Numbered from the stretch's first letter, positions 25,504-34,366 are shown. The stretch: 64,000 bases of DNA from Rhizobium anhuiense (GCF_003985145.1 NZ_ML133521.1:682001-746000); one strand, 5' to 3'. A program made the numbers and translations. Notes: generated from the sequence alone by a model not told the origin.

Positions 25504-26258
25504 GCCAGGATACCCCGCGTGTTGCGGTCGTCAGCGGTGGCACGACCGGAATCGGTCTTGCCTCTGCGTTTCGTCTGCTCAGTGCGGGACATCGGGTTGC
25601 CGTCTTCAGCCATGGTGATGCAAGCGTCATCGCCGCAGGGGCCGCGCTTGCCGAGGCTTTCGAGCCAGAGCGGTGGCTGGCGAAAAAGGTCGATCTCCGC
25701 GAACCTGAGGCCATCAATTCCTTTTTCGGCGAAGTCGGTCGTGTCTTGGGCGCACCTGGGATTCTCGTTTGCAACGCGGGGATTTCGCCAAAAGGTCTTT
25801 CCGCCGACCTTACCCTGGAAGAGTGGAACGACGTGCTCTCCGTCAACCTGACGGGGGCGATGCTGTGTTGTCGAGCCGTTTTGCCCGTGATGAAGGAAAA
25901 GGGTTACGGACGGGTCATATTCGTTGGCTCTCTTGCCGGCCGGACGAGACCACGGATCGCAGGCGCCGCTTATGCGACGTCCAAAGCCGCACTTTCAGGG
26001 TTGTCCCGTGCGCTGGTGTCTCAATATGGCCCCTATGGCATAACATCAAATGTCGTGGCGCCAGGTCGCATCCTGACGCCACTGACAGGCTCCCCGCAAA
26101 ACAACACCAACATCGACGCGCTGGCTCGTATTCCAGCCGGCAGGCTCGGTTCTCCGGACGACGTCGCCGGGGTCATTGCATTCCTGGCATCGGAAGATGC
26201 CGGGTTCGTCAATGGAGCCATCATAGATGTCAACGGTGGCGAATTCGCGCCGAGTTGA
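25500..26258 (+). CDS. Short-chain dehydrogenase/reductase (SDR)
   Basis: A 252-residue classical SDR. It shows the cofactor motif SGGTTGIG (12-19), NAG (92-94), catalytic Ser144 and the YATSK motif with Tyr158 and Lys162, and the C-terminal GxxxVNGGE end of the FabG-like group. The start overlaps the ThDP enzyme stop (ATGA), giving tight coupling. It would reduce or oxidise a carbonyl/alcohol made by the preceding enzymes, for example an acyloin or hydroxyketone; this is inferred from gene order only. Substrate unknown. Confidence 0.9.
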   Translation: MSQDTPRVAVVSGGTTGIGLASAFRLLSAGHRVAVFSHGDASVIAAGAALAEAFEPERWLAKKVDLREPEAINSFFGEVGRVLGAPGILVCNAGISPKGLSADLTLEEWNDVLSVNLTGAMLCCRAVLPVMKEKGYGRVIFVGSLAGRTRPRIAGAAYATSKAALSGLSRALVSQYGPYGITSNVVAPGRILTPLTGSPQNNTNIDALARIPAGRLGSPDDVAGVIAFLASEDAGFVNGAIIDVNGGEFAPS

Positions 26259-26297
26259 GTTTTGCCGTTTTGTCTGGCTAGGAAAGAGGCAATCGAC

Positions 26298-26969
26298 ATG
26301 GCTTCTGTCATTCTGGTTTGCTCACGGAACGCTGAGCTTTATCTGCTCCTCGCGCATATCCTGCGTTGTGAGGGCTTCGAGGCGCGTCTTGCTGCAAGTG
26401 ACGACGATGTCGTGGTAGCCTGCGCATCTGCAGGGGTTTCCGCCATCGTACTGGATTGTGCAGGGTGGTCGAGTGATATTGCGCCGTTATGTGCGCTCTT
26501 GAAGAATTCAGGGATTCCAGTGGGTGCTCTTATCGGTGAGGACACGCGTGCCCAACACTTGGAGTTGATCAAGGCCGGGCTCGACGAAGGCATCACACGT
26601 CCTTTGTCGCCGTCAAAGCTTCTCGCCTTTCTCCACGGCATAAGGCCGCGCTCGGAGGCGCTAACCCAACCAAATTTTGCTGCCACCGCCGAGGTCGTCC
26701 TCGGGTCGCACGTCGTCGTGGTGTCAGGCACAAGAATAGCACTTGCGCCAATGGAGATGAGAATCTTTAGATTCCTATTAGAAAGGCAGGGGCAGATCAG
26801 TACGCGCATGCAACTCATCGAGGCCGTTTGGCCAGCTCCGCACGCCGTGGAAAGCCGGACGGTTGACGTGCATATCGGCCGGCTGCGAAAAGCATTTGCA
26901 GGACTCCGCAATCTGAAGATTCGCACGCGATACGGTGTGGGTTACGCTCTTGAATGTCACGATCTTTGA
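26298..26969 (+). CDS. Orphan response regulator with atypical receiver and OmpR-type DNA-binding domain (second copy)
   Basis: A 223-residue relative of the regulator at 15344. The receiver keeps Asp53 (IVLDCAGW, same position and same following Cys as the first copy) but has CSRN at the place of the acidic pair and TRP for the Lys-Pro switch, so normal phosphorylation is doubtful. The C-terminal winged helix has LAPMEMRIFRFLLERQGQIS, VESRTVDVHIGRLRKAFAGL and RYGVGYALE. The ATG at 26298 follows GAAAGAGGC. It follows the SDR gene by ~40 bases and may be in the same operon. No partner kinase is adjacent. Confidence 0.85.
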   Translation: MASVILVCSRNAELYLLLAHILRCEGFEARLAASDDDVVVACASAGVSAIVLDCAGWSSDIAPLCALLKNSGIPVGALIGEDTRAQHLELIKAGLDEGITRPLSPSKLLAFLHGIRPRSEALTQPNFAATAEVVLGSHVVVVSGTRIALAPMEMRIFRFLLERQGQISTRMQLIEAVWPAPHAVESRTVDVHIGRLRKAFAGLRNLKIRTRYGVGYALECHDL

Positions 26970-27421
26970 TGCCCGATCATAGCTTCAGCCGGGGTGGGTC
27001 CGGATTGGCTAGCCTGAGAGATCGGTGCCAGTGGGAAGCGGCGCAGCCAGAATTTGACCTCGACCTGCAAAAACAGACTTCGTTTTCGAATTGGTTGGCG
27101 CAGCTAATGAGGTCGACAAGCTGACAATCTTCGAAGACACCCATTTTGAACCGGGCGATCGTTACCGTTCGGGAACGGCGTGCGGTGGTGGGGATTGCGA
27201 GCAGCGGTACTTCGAAGGATGCGATTGTCTATCTGAGAGAAATCGCAGGCATGCCTGGACGCCATGCCGCGTCCGAGAGTGCTTCCTTATGCAGCCGCTC
27301 GATCAGCCATCTTAACGGCTCCTTCCCATACCTTTTGTTGAAATACATCGTTAAACCATGGCATACATCGGAAAGAAACTCGTAATTTGCTTCCATTTGT
27401 GAAAAACCGTAAAGTTTAACA
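26970..27421. other. Gene-free boundary stretch
   Basis: About 450 bases between the second response regulator and the DUF1612 gene. Short open frames exist (for example 27091-27315 and 27146-27385) but have no family character or ribosome site. It is the likely border between the accessory cluster and the backbone. No att site or repeat was recognised. Confidence 0.4.
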
Positions 27422-28552
27422 ATGCGCTACGATATCGACGGTGCAATGCTCCAAACTCTGCTTCCCTCCCTTACCGCGGCGGAGGATGCGCTGGCGCGGC
27501 TGGACGAGCGGGTGTTGCGTTCGGTGGTCGGCGAAGGCTTTGCCGAACGTAGTCATTTCTTCGATGCCGCCGGCGCGCTTTGGGTGGCCGGCGAACTCGT
27601 GCATGTCGAGGATCTCGTTTTGCATGATGCGCATATGGATAGCCGCGCTCCGACCCACGAACTGACGATCGCCCATTCCGTGCTGCGGGCGCGTCGGCGC
27701 ATATGGACCGGCGAACCCGGCTGGGCACTTGGCGTCGCGGGCCTCGCAACGCTGACCGCGACCGGCGGGGAAGGGGAGGGGAAAGCGCAGGACGCCAAGA
27801 GCCTCGCAGCTCCGGTTGAGGCCGATGAAGAGGGCGAGGATGAGGACGGGCCGCTCGCGGCCGAAATGGCGGAGATCGATGCGCTGCTTGCGCGCTCGCA
27901 GAAGCTGCTCGATATCCATACCGGGAAAACGCCGGCAGGCGAGACGGCCGTTGTCCCGGCAAGGCCCAACGAAGATCCTCTCGGCTTGCTTGGTGACGAC
28001 GAATGGGACGAGGAACAGCGGCTTGCGGAGTGGCGGAGCGTACTGCCATTGGCCGACAGCCTGCCGCCGGTTCTTGGCGCCGTCATCCTTTTCGAAGCCT
28101 GGGAGAGAATCGAGCCGTTGCGACGTCAGCACTGGCTCGGCGGTCTTCTTGTCGCAAGCCAGCTGCGCGCCCGCGGCAAGGTTGCTTCGCACCTCTTTTC
28201 TTTCTATGGCGGATTGAAACTGGTGCGCCATGAGCGTCGTCGGGCGCGCGATCGGGCCACACGGCTGCTAGCCTTTCTGGAGGCGATGCATCTCGGTGCT
28301 GCGGCCGGCCTCAAGGAAATCGACCGCCTGTCCCTGGCGCGCACACAGATGGAGCTGCGCTTTCGCGGTCGCCGTTCGAACAGCAGCCTGCCGGAGCTTG
28401 CCGATTTCATCCTGTCGCGGCCGATGGTCTCGGCGGCGATGATCGCCCGTCATCTGCGCATTACGCCGCGCGGCGCGCTCAACCTCGTCAACGAGATCGG
28501 CATTCGCGAAATCACCGGCCGCGGCCGCTATCGCGCCTGGGGTATCATCTAG
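27422..28552 (+). CDS. DUF1612 and helix-turn-helix protein (RHE_PE00001 family)
   Basis: A 376-residue cytoplasmic protein of a family widespread in Rhizobium, often several copies per genome; function unknown. The N-terminal third reads SLTAAEDALARLDERVL and RSHFFDAAGALWVAGELVHV, a degenerate Fic-like region. An acidic linker follows (EADEEGEDEDGPLAAEMAE). The DUF1612 region is around WERIEPLRRQHWLGGLLVAS. The C-terminal helix-turn-helix reads MIARHLRITPRGALNLVNEI. The last domain suggests DNA binding. The ribosome site is weak. A palindromic repeat begins right at the stop codon. Confidence 0.85.
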   Translation: MRYDIDGAMLQTLLPSLTAAEDALARLDERVLRSVVGEGFAERSHFFDAAGALWVAGELVHVEDLVLHDAHMDSRAPTHELTIAHSVLRARRRIWTGEPGWALGVAGLATLTATGGEGEGKAQDAKSLAAPVEADEEGEDEDGPLAAEMAEIDALLARSQKLLDIHTGKTPAGETAVVPARPNEDPLGLLGDDEWDEEQRLAEWRSVLPLADSLPPVLGAVILFEAWERIEPLRRQHWLGGLLVASQLRARGKVASHLFSFYGGLKLVRHERRRARDRATRLLAFLEAMHLGAAAGLKEIDRLSLARTQMELRFRGRRSNSSLPELADFILSRPMVSAAMIARHLRITPRGALNLVNEIGIREITGRGRYRAWGII

Positions 28553-28644
28553 TGCATGTCGCCCAAAAGTGTGCAGCGGCTTTGGGACAACGACATGCAT
28601 AAGACAAAGATTTAAAGCGCGTCGCATGAGTGCGATTTGACGCG
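28553..28644. repeat. Rhizobial palindromic intergenic repeat
   Basis: Nested inverted repeats follow the DUF1612 stop: TGCATGTCG 28553-28561 with CGACATGCA 28591-28599, inside it CCCAAAAG with CTTTGGG, and then CGCGTC 28618-28623 with GACGCG 28639-28644. It resembles the mosaic palindromic elements (RIME type) scattered between genes in Rhizobium; the family name is from memory. Confidence 0.6.
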
Positions 28645-28660
28645 GTTCGCTTGAAACGAA

Positions 28661-28686
28661 AACGGCCGGGCGTTGGCCCGGCCGTT
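28661..28686. terminator. Bidirectional terminator hairpin
   Basis: A perfect eleven-base stem (AACGGCCGGGC / GCCCGGCCGTT) with a GTTG loop lies between two convergent genes. T-rich bases follow on the plus strand and, read the other way, on the minus strand. Confidence 0.75.
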
Positions 28687-28773
28687 TCCTTTAGGTGAGC
28701 ACCCAGCCAGCCATCCTGTCACAGACTGCAGACCAGGCGCTCTTGCGCTTCCTTTGCCCCCAGAAGCGCAGTC

Positions 28774-29484
28774 CTATTCCCGCTCGCCGGTGAAGTTGAG
28801 CAGAAGCTGGAAGATGTTGACGAAGTTCAGGTAGAGCGAGAGCGCACCGAAAACGGCGAGCTTCTGGTTCGATTCCTGATCGAAGTTCTCCGAATACTGT
28901 TCCTTGATGTTCTGCGTGTCGTAGGCGGTGAGGCCGACGAAGACGACGATGCCGATCACCGAGATCGCAAACTGCAGTGCGCTCGAACCCAGGAAGATGT
29001 TGACGATGCTGGCGATGATGATGCCGAACAGGCCCATCATCAGGAACGAGCCCATGCGCGAGAGGTCACGCTTGGTCGCATAGCCGTAGAGGCTGGTGGC
29101 GCCGAACATCGTGGCGGTGATGAAGAAGGTTCGCGCGATGCTCATCCCGGTGAAGACCAGGAAGACGGAAGCGAGCGACAGGCCCATCACGGCGCAGAAG
29201 GCCCAGAAGGTGATCTGAGCGGTGCTGGCCGACATCGTCTGGATCTTGAACGAGAAGAAGAAGACGAAGGCGAGCGGAGCAAGCATCACCACCCACTTCA
29301 GCGGCGAGCCGAAGATCGGGACGTAGAGTGCCGGCGTCGAGCCGACGACAAAGGCCACGAGGCCTGTAATGACGAGGCCGAGAGCCATATAGTTGTAGAC
29401 GCGCAGCATATGCTGGCGCAGGCCTTCGTCGAAGAGGGCCTGGGAGCCGGCGACGGCACCGTAGCGGGGATTGATCGGGTTCAT
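28774..29484 (-). CDS. Bax inhibitor-1/YccA family membrane protein
   Basis: A 236-residue protein with seven predicted membrane helices, of the BI-1 (TMBIM/YbhL) family. Visible features are YNYMALGLVITGLVAFVVG, FWAFCAVMGLSLASVFLVF, SLYGYATKRDLSRMGSFLMM and the C-terminal IVVFVGLTAYDTQNIKEQY, with the conserved Asp-Thr pair. Members act as pH-sensitive calcium leak channels or as modulators of membrane proteases. It starts 20 bases after the anti-sigma gene on the same strand with a GAGGAG site, so it is probably the third gene of the sigma operon. Confidence 0.92.
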   Translation of the reverse strand: MNPINPRYGAVAGSQALFDEGLRQHMLRVYNYMALGLVITGLVAFVVGSTPALYVPIFGSPLKWVVMLAPLAFVFFFSFKIQTMSASTAQITFWAFCAVMGLSLASVFLVFTGMSIARTFFITATMFGATSLYGYATKRDLSRMGSFLMMGLFGIIIASIVNIFLGSSALQFAISVIGIVVFVGLTAYDTQNIKEQYSENFDQESNQKLAVFGALSLYLNFVNIFQLLLNFTGERE

Positions 29485-29504
29485 GCTGATCTCCTCGGTT
29501 TGAA

Positions 29505-30272
29505 TTAATAGAGCGAGCGGGCGAGCCGTTCGGCCGCCTGGTCGAGATTGAGACCGCTATCGTCGGCGATGAGCGCATAGGCGACCTCGCCGATCTGCCA
29601 ATAGGCGGCTTCTGCTTTCTCAAGCGTGAGATGACTGACCGGCTTGACTTCGAAGGCGCCCGGGCGGACGGCGAAAAGCGACAGCCGCTTTCCATCGGAC
29701 TGCTCGATCGCCATTTCGACGCTGGGGCCGAATTCGGACGGGAAGATCTGCACGTCGGCAACTTTCCAATCCCTAGGCAGTTCGGGCATCACGATCGCGG
29801 TGGCGGCGCGGATGTCGTCAGCGTTATAGGTGGCCGATGTCTGCGAAGGCATCGATTGGCGCAGGGCCGCGGTCTGATAAGCGCGAACGGCATCCTCGAC
29901 ATAGGCGGGCGCCGGGACGGAAGCCGACACCTCCGTCGCCGAGAAGGCGCCGAAGGAATTGTGCGCCACCCAGCCGGCGGCGATCAGAATACCGACGGCG
30001 GCAACGCGCTGCATGGAATGGAAGATGCGGCCATAGGAAAGGCCACGTTCCAGCCGGCGGGCGGCATCGCGGGTCTCTGGGCGGCCGAAGGCACTTTCGC
30101 CGGCAAGCGCCAGACGCAGTTCGCCCTTGACGCTGAGGTCGGCCATCACCTTGGCGGCAATCGCCGGATGCTCGGAAAGATAGGATTCCACCTGGATGCG
30201 ACGGGCGACATCGAGTTCGCCATCGACGTAGGCGTCGAGATCGGCATCGAGGATCGGATCAATTGCTTTCAT
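29505..30272 (-). CDS. Anti-sigma factor, membrane-anchored
   Basis: A 255-residue protein. The N-terminal ~75 residues have the anti-sigma layout (DADLDAYVDGELDVARRIQV, ESYLSEHPAIAAKVMADL) but lack the zinc-binding HxxxCxxC. A membrane helix follows at ~90-105 (VAAVGILIAAGWVAHNSFGA), then an extracytoplasmic domain with a beta-rich end. It overlaps the sigma gene by 14 bases, the classic arrangement in which the second gene holds the sigma factor inactive at the membrane. The inducing signal is unknown. The ribosome site lies within the sigma gene. Confidence 0.85.
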   Translation of the reverse strand: MKAIDPILDADLDAYVDGELDVARRIQVESYLSEHPAIAAKVMADLSVKGELRLALAGESAFGRPETRDAARRLERGLSYGRIFHSMQRVAAVGILIAAGWVAHNSFGAFSATEVSASVPAPAYVEDAVRAYQTAALRQSMPSQTSATYNADDIRAATAIVMPELPRDWKVADVQIFPSEFGPSVEMAIEQSDGKRLSLFAVRPGAFEVKPVSHLTLEKAEAAYWQIGEVAYALIADDSGLNLDQAAERLARSLY

Positions 30273-30798
30273 TGCCGTTCCCTCCGATGATTCTCAGATG
30301 CGAAACGCGTGGCGTCTTCTCCTCGAATTCGCGCAGCTGCGCACGAGCCCGCGAGATGCGCGACATCAGCGTCCCCACGGGAATGCCGAGCGCCTGGGCT
30401 GCTTCCTGGTAGGAAAGGTCTTCGATGGCGACGAGATGCAGCGCCTCGCGCTGTTCCTCCGGCAGGTCGAAGAAGGCGTCGCGCACCTGCTGCAGGCGCA
30501 CAGCATGTTCCTGGCCGGCCGGCAGCGACTGCTCTGCTTCGACAGCCGCCTCGTCGTGGCGGCGCGTCAGCGACCGGTTCCGGCGCAGACGGTCGATATG
30601 GGCATTGTGCAGGATGGAGAGCAGCCAGGTGCGCAGGTTGCCGCCGCTGCGGAAGCTCTTGCGCTTCTCGAAGGCGCGCACCAGCGCATCGTGCACCAGA
30701 TCCTCCGCCTCGTCCGAATTGCGCACCAGCGAGCGCGCGTAGCGCCTCAGCGCTGCAAGCTGTCCGATGACATCGAAGGGGCGGTCTTTGCGTTCCAT
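30259..30798 (-). CDS. ECF RNA polymerase sigma factor
   Basis: A 179-residue ECF sigma factor. Region 2 reads LAALRRYARSLVRNSDEAED and LVHDALVRAFEKRKSFRSG (DNA melting and -10 reading). Region 4 reads LPEEQREALHLVAIEDLSYQ and EAAQALGIPVGTLMSRISRA (-35 reading helix). The start at 30798 (MERKDRPFDV) is chosen because the protein pattern begins there. There is no Shine-Dalgarno, but a promoter-like pair ends about seven bases upstream, so translation may be leaderless. The anti-sigma factor follows with overlap. Confidence 0.9.
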   Translation of the reverse strand: MERKDRPFDVIGQLAALRRYARSLVRNSDEAEDLVHDALVRAFEKRKSFRSGGNLRTWLLSILHNAHIDRLRRNRSLTRRHDEAAVEAEQSLPAGQEHAVRLQQVRDAFFDLPEEQREALHLVAIEDLSYQEAAQALGIPVGTLMSRISRARAQLREFEEKTPRVSHLRIIGGNGNESN

Positions 30799-30805
30799 GA
30801 TTGAG

Positions 30806-30833
30806 TATACGCAAGTGCAGCCGATTTTATTCC
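30806..30833 (-). promoter_or_regulatory. Candidate ECF-type promoter of the sigma operon
   Basis: On the minus strand GGAATA (30833-30828) is followed after 17 bases by GTATA (30810-30806), a layout used by ECF sigma factors (GGAA-type -35). It ends seven bases before the ATG at 30798, so the transcript would begin at or near the start codon. This suggests self-activation and leaderless translation. Confidence 0.5.
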
Positions 30834-30987
30834 CGGCCGAGGCAAAAAAGTTGATTAGCCAAAAGAATGCTGCCCGGACCACGATCGGACATTCTTCTCC
30901 AGTGGACAGGCGCCTCAAATCGGCGATTGTGTATGACAATTACATGACAGATCATGACGCCGCTGATTTGCAGGGGAAAAATAAAGA

Positions 30988-31296
30988 ATGAAGGAAAAGA
31001 AGCGGGTCTACGAAGCTCTCGTGGACGGCGCCATGGAAGGGCTGACGGATGAGGCGCTCTATGATTTCGTCAAGGCGCGTTGTCCGAAGGCCACCAGCAA
31101 GAAGATCGTCCGGGCCTCGCTTCTCGCGCTGACCGATCCTCATCTCAGAGACCGCAATATTCTCGACGTGATCTATGCGCTGGCGATCAAGCATAGGCTG
31201 GATGACGGCGTGCTGGACGATAGTGAAGACGACGAGCCCGACGAGCGGGCTCAAACTTCGCAGGCGGCCAACCAGAACATGCCGCCGCTTTCCTGA
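30988..31296 (+). CDS. Hypothetical protein divergent from the sigma factor (102 aa)
   Basis: A 102-residue cytoplasmic protein of unknown function. It is helical at the start (KKRVYEALVDGAMEGLTDEA, LYDFVKARCPKATSKKIVRA) and ends in an acidic, low-complexity tail (LDDSEDDEPDERAQ). It diverges from the ECF sigma operon with ~190 bases between starts. Composition and third-base pattern fit a real rhizobial gene. It may belong to the same stress response by position only. Confidence 0.72.
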   Translation: MKEKKRVYEALVDGAMEGLTDEALYDFVKARCPKATSKKIVRASLLALTDPHLRDRNILDVIYALAIKHRLDDGVLDDSEDDEPDERAQTSQAANQNMPPLS

Positions 31297-31333
31297 TGCA
31301 GGCCGCCTGAATCGGCCTGCTCGTGCGAAATGG

Positions 31334-31723
31334 TCAGGCGCCGTCCGAAAGCTCTTCGAGGATCGGACAGTCCGGCCTGTCGTTGCCGTGGCAGGCAAGC
31401 ACGAGGTGCTCCAGCGTCCGTCGCAGTTCCGTCAGCTCGCGGATCTTGCGGTCGATCTCGGTAAGCTTTGTCTGAGCGATATCCCTAACGTCGGCGCTCG
31501 CCCGATCCTTGTCCTCATAGAGCGCCAGCAATTGCCGGCATTCCTCGACCGAAAAGCCGAGGCCGCGCGAGCGCTGCAGGAAACGCAGCTTGTGGACGTC
31601 GGTCGCGGCATAGTCGCGATAGCCGTTTCCACCCCTTTCGGGGCGGATGAGGCCGATATCCTCGTAGTAGCGGATGGTCTTAGACGGCAGGCCGGACCGT
31701 TCCGATGCTTCGCCGATATTCAT
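31334..31723 (-). CDS. cueR: Copper-responsive MerR-family regulator CueR
   Basis: A 129-residue regulator that twists and activates copper-efflux promoters when Cu(I) binds. The N-terminal winged helix reads MNIGEASERSGLPSKTIRYY. A long dimer helix follows, then the metal loop with Cys111 and Cys119 separated by seven residues (CHGNDRPDCPI), the CueR signature. It starts nine bases after the copA stop with a GGAG site and so is the second gene of the copA operon. It should act at the palindrome 34301-34321. Confidence 0.92.
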   Translation of the reverse strand: MNIGEASERSGLPSKTIRYYEDIGLIRPERGGNGYRDYAATDVHKLRFLQRSRGLGFSVEECRQLLALYEDKDRASADVRDIAQTKLTEIDRKIRELTELRRTLEHLVLACHGNDRPDCPILEELSDGA

Positions 31724-31732
31724 CGCTATCTC

Positions 31733-34258
31733 CTATAGTTTTGCAAAGCGCAGTCTCAGCGCATTTGAAATCACCGAGACGGATGACAGGCTCATCGCTG
31801 CCGCGGCGATCATCGGCGAAAGCAGCAGCCCGAAGATCGGATAGAGCACGCCGGCGGCGACCGGCACGCCGAGCGCATTATAGCCGAAGGCGAAGCCGAG
31901 ATTCTGGCGGATGTTGCGCATCGTCGCCTCCGCCAGCCGCCGCGCCCTGACGATGCCGGTGAGATCGCCCTTCACCAATGTGATGCCGGCGCTTTCCATC
32001 GCGACGTCGGCGCCGGTGCCCATGGCGATGCCGACATCGGCGGCGGCAAGCGCCGGCGCGTCATTGACGCCGTCGCCGGCCATGGCGATGATAGCGCCTT
32101 TGCTACGCAGTTCATCGATCAGCGCCTTCTTGCCTTCCGGAAGCACATCGGCGCGCACCTCGTCGATGCCGAGGCTTTTTGCCACCGCCCGCGCCGTGCG
32201 CTCATTGTCGCCCGTCGCCATGATGATCTTCAACCCACTATCATGCAGCGCCTGGATGGCGGCAGCCGTCGTCGGCTTGATCCGGTCGGCAACGGCAACA
32301 AGCCCGGCAAGCGCGCCGTCGAACACCACGAACATCACCGTCTTGCCGTCGCCCCGCAGAGCTTCGGTCTTCTCGCTAAGTGCTGCCGGATCGATGCCGA
32401 GATCGGCAAGCATCGCCGCATTGCCGAGCGCGACCGTCGTGCCGTCGGCAATGCCCTGAACGCCCTTGCCGGTCGTTGCCTCGAAGCCGGTGACCTCGAC
32501 GAAGGCGACACCGCGCTCCTCGGCGCCGGAAACGATCGCTTCGGCCAGCGGATGTTCGGAGCCGCGCTCCAGGCTTGCCGCCAGCGATAGCAGCCGGTCT
32601 TCCCCGACCCCGCCGAAGGCTGCGATATCGGTAAGCTTCGGCTTTCCTTCGGTCAGCGTGCCCGTCTTGTCGACGATCAGCGTATCGACCTTGGAGAAGC
32701 GTTCTAGCGCTTCGGCATCTTTGATCAGCACGCCTTCTCCAGCACCACGCCCCGTTGCGATCATGATCGACATCGGCGTCGCAAGGCCGAGCGCACAGGG
32801 GCAGGCGATGATCAGAACGGCGACGGCGGCAAGCAGGCCGTTCGCCATGCGCGGCTCCGGCCCGATCGCGGCCCAGGCGAGGAAGGCAAGAAGGGCGACG
32901 GCGACGACCGCCGGCACGAAGACGGCCGATACTCTATCGACCGCCCCCTGGATCGGCGCCCGCGAGCGCTGTGCCTTGGCGACCATGTCGACGATGCGCG
33001 ACAGCACCGTGTCTGCGCCGACCTTCTCGGCGGACATCACGAAGGTGCCGTTCTTGTTGATCGTGCCGCCGGTCAGCGGATCGCCTTTCGATTTCTCTAC
33101 GGGCAGGGGCTCGCCCGATATCATCGATTCATCGACGGTCGACTGGCCCTCGAGGACGGAACCGTCCACCGGCACCCGCTCGCCGGGGCGAACGCGCAGC
33201 CGGTCGGCGACATTGATGTCGTCCACCGGCACGTCACTTTCGTTGCCTTCGGCATCGATGCGGCGTGCTGTCTTCGGCGCAAGGTCCAGCAAAGCGCGGA
33301 TTGCCGAGCCGGTGCGTTCGCGCGCTTTCAATTCCAGCACTTGGCCGACGAAGACGAGCGCGACGATGACGGCCGCTGCCTCGAAATAGACCGGCACGGC
33401 CGCGCCATGGCCACGAAAACTCATCGGGAAGATGCCGGGCGCAAGCGTGGCGACGACGCTGTAGAGATAGGCGGTGCCGACACCGAGACCGATCAGCGTC
33501 CACATATTCGGGCTGCGGTTGACAACGGACGCCCATGCGCGGCGGAAGAAGGGCAGGGCGGCCCAGAGCACCACCGGGGTTGCCAGCAGCAGTTCGATGA
33601 AGGTCGCCTGCGGCTCGCCGATCGCTTCGCGGAGCGGCAGGCCGAGCATCGGCCCCATGCCGAGCGCCAGCAGCGGCAGGGCAAGGATGGCGCTGACCCA
33701 GAGCCGCCTGACGAAATCGACGAGTTCCGGGTTCGGGCCTTCGTCGGCTGGGGGGATGCCCATCGGCTCCAGCGCCATGCCGCATTTCGGGCAGTCGCCG
33801 GGGCGATCGCTGACGACTTCAGGATGCATCGGGCAGGTATAGAGCGTACCCTTCGGCGCCGGTTTTGTCGTCGGGCGCTGGCCATCGCGGTAGGCTGCAG
33901 GGTCGGCTTCGAACTTCGCCTGGCACGCGGCCGAGCAGAAATAGAATTTCTCGCCCTCGGCTTTCAGGAAATATCTCGCCGTCGAGCGATCGACGCTCAT
34001 GCCGCAGACGGGGTCCTTCGCCGTCAGGTAATCCTCGGGTGCTGCCGCAAATTTCGTTCGGCAATGCTCGGAACAGAAATGATAGGTGCGGCCGCCATGG
34101 TCGAGTGAGGGCTTGCCGGCCTGCGGATCGACGGTCATGCCGCAGATGGGATCACGGACAATGGCGTCGGCAGCCTTCTCCTGATCATGGCCGCAATGGC
34201 AATGATTGTCGCCATGGGCGTGGCTGTGATGGTGATCGTGTTCGTGCTTGATATTCAT
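31733..34258 (-). CDS. copA: Copper-exporting P1B-type ATPase with His-rich head and two YHS domains
   Basis: An 841-residue inner-membrane Cu(I) exporter. The usual HMA metal-binding domains are absent. Instead there is a His-rich head ([20 protein letters not shown]), two tandem YHS domains (DPICGM ~36, DPVCGM ~82) and a heavy-metal-binding motif (YTCPMHPEV...[10 protein letters not shown] ~139). The pump core has the transport motif Cys486-Pro-Cys488, the phosphorylated Asp530 in DKTGT, the SEHPLAEAI motif and [16 protein letters not shown] precedes the start. A CueR box lies just upstream. Copper is the likely substrate from the CPC motif and cueR. Confidence 0.92.
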   Translation of the reverse strand: MNIKHEHDHHHSHAHGDNHCHCGHDQEKAADAIVRDPICGMTVDPQAGKPSLDHGGRTYHFCSEHCRTKFAAAPEDYLTAKDPVCGMSVDRSTARYFLKAEGEKFYFCSAACQAKFEADPAAYRDGQRPTTKPAPKGTLYTCPMHPEVVSDRPGDCPKCGMALEPMGIPPADEGPNPELVDFVRRLWVSAILALPLLALGMGPMLGLPLREAIGEPQATFIELLLATPVVLWAALPFFRRAWASVVNRSPNMWTLIGLGVGTAYLYSVVATLAPGIFPMSFRGHGAAVPVYFEAAAVIVALVFVGQVLELKARERTGSAIRALLDLAPKTARRIDAEGNESDVPVDDINVADRLRVRPGERVPVDGSVLEGQSTVDESMISGEPLPVEKSKGDPLTGGTINKNGTFVMSAEKVGADTVLSRIVDMVAKAQRSRAPIQGAVDRVSAVFVPAVVAVALLAFLAWAAIGPEPRMANGLLAAVAVLIIACPCALGLATPMSIMIATGRGAGEGVLIKDAEALERFSKVDTLIVDKTGTLTEGKPKLTDIAAFGGVGEDRLLSLAASLERGSEHPLAEAIVSGAEERGVAFVEVTGFEATTGKGVQGIADGTTVALGNAAMLADLGIDPAALSEKTEALRGDGKTVMFVVFDGALAGLVAVADRIKPTTAAAIQALHDSGLKIIMATGDNERTARAVAKSLGIDEVRADVLPEGKKALIDELRSKGAIIAMAGDGVNDAPALAAADVGIAMGTGADVAMESAGITLVKGDLTGIVRARRLAEATMRNIRQNLGFAFGYNALGVPVAAGVLYPIFGLLLSPMIAAAAMSLSSVSVISNALRLRFAKL

Positions 34259-34300
34259 AACTCTCTCCGCGCCGGGAGCGGCACCTGAATAGGGTTATGA

Positions 34301-34321
34301 ACCTTCCAGCAACTGGAAGGT
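34301..34321 (-). promoter_or_regulatory. CueR box in the copA promoter
   Basis: ACCTTCCAG and CTGGAAGGT form a perfect nine-base inverted repeat with a three-base centre, matching the CueR pattern CCTTCC-N7-GGAAGG. On the minus strand it lies between TTGACC (-35) and CATAAC (-10) with a 19-base spacing, the over-long spacer that MerR-type activators correct. Confidence 0.88.
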
Positions 34322-34366
34322 CAAGCACTATTTTGACGAATGTCCGATGCGTTGGCGCTGGATACC

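Noticed and set aside
27091..27385. Two short frames in the gap before the DUF1612 gene
   Set aside because: No ribosome site, no recognisable family, and they overlap each other.
29485..29504. A ybhL-type leader RNA before the Bax-inhibitor-1 gene
   Set aside because: Only 20 bases separate it from the anti-sigma gene, too short for the described leader.
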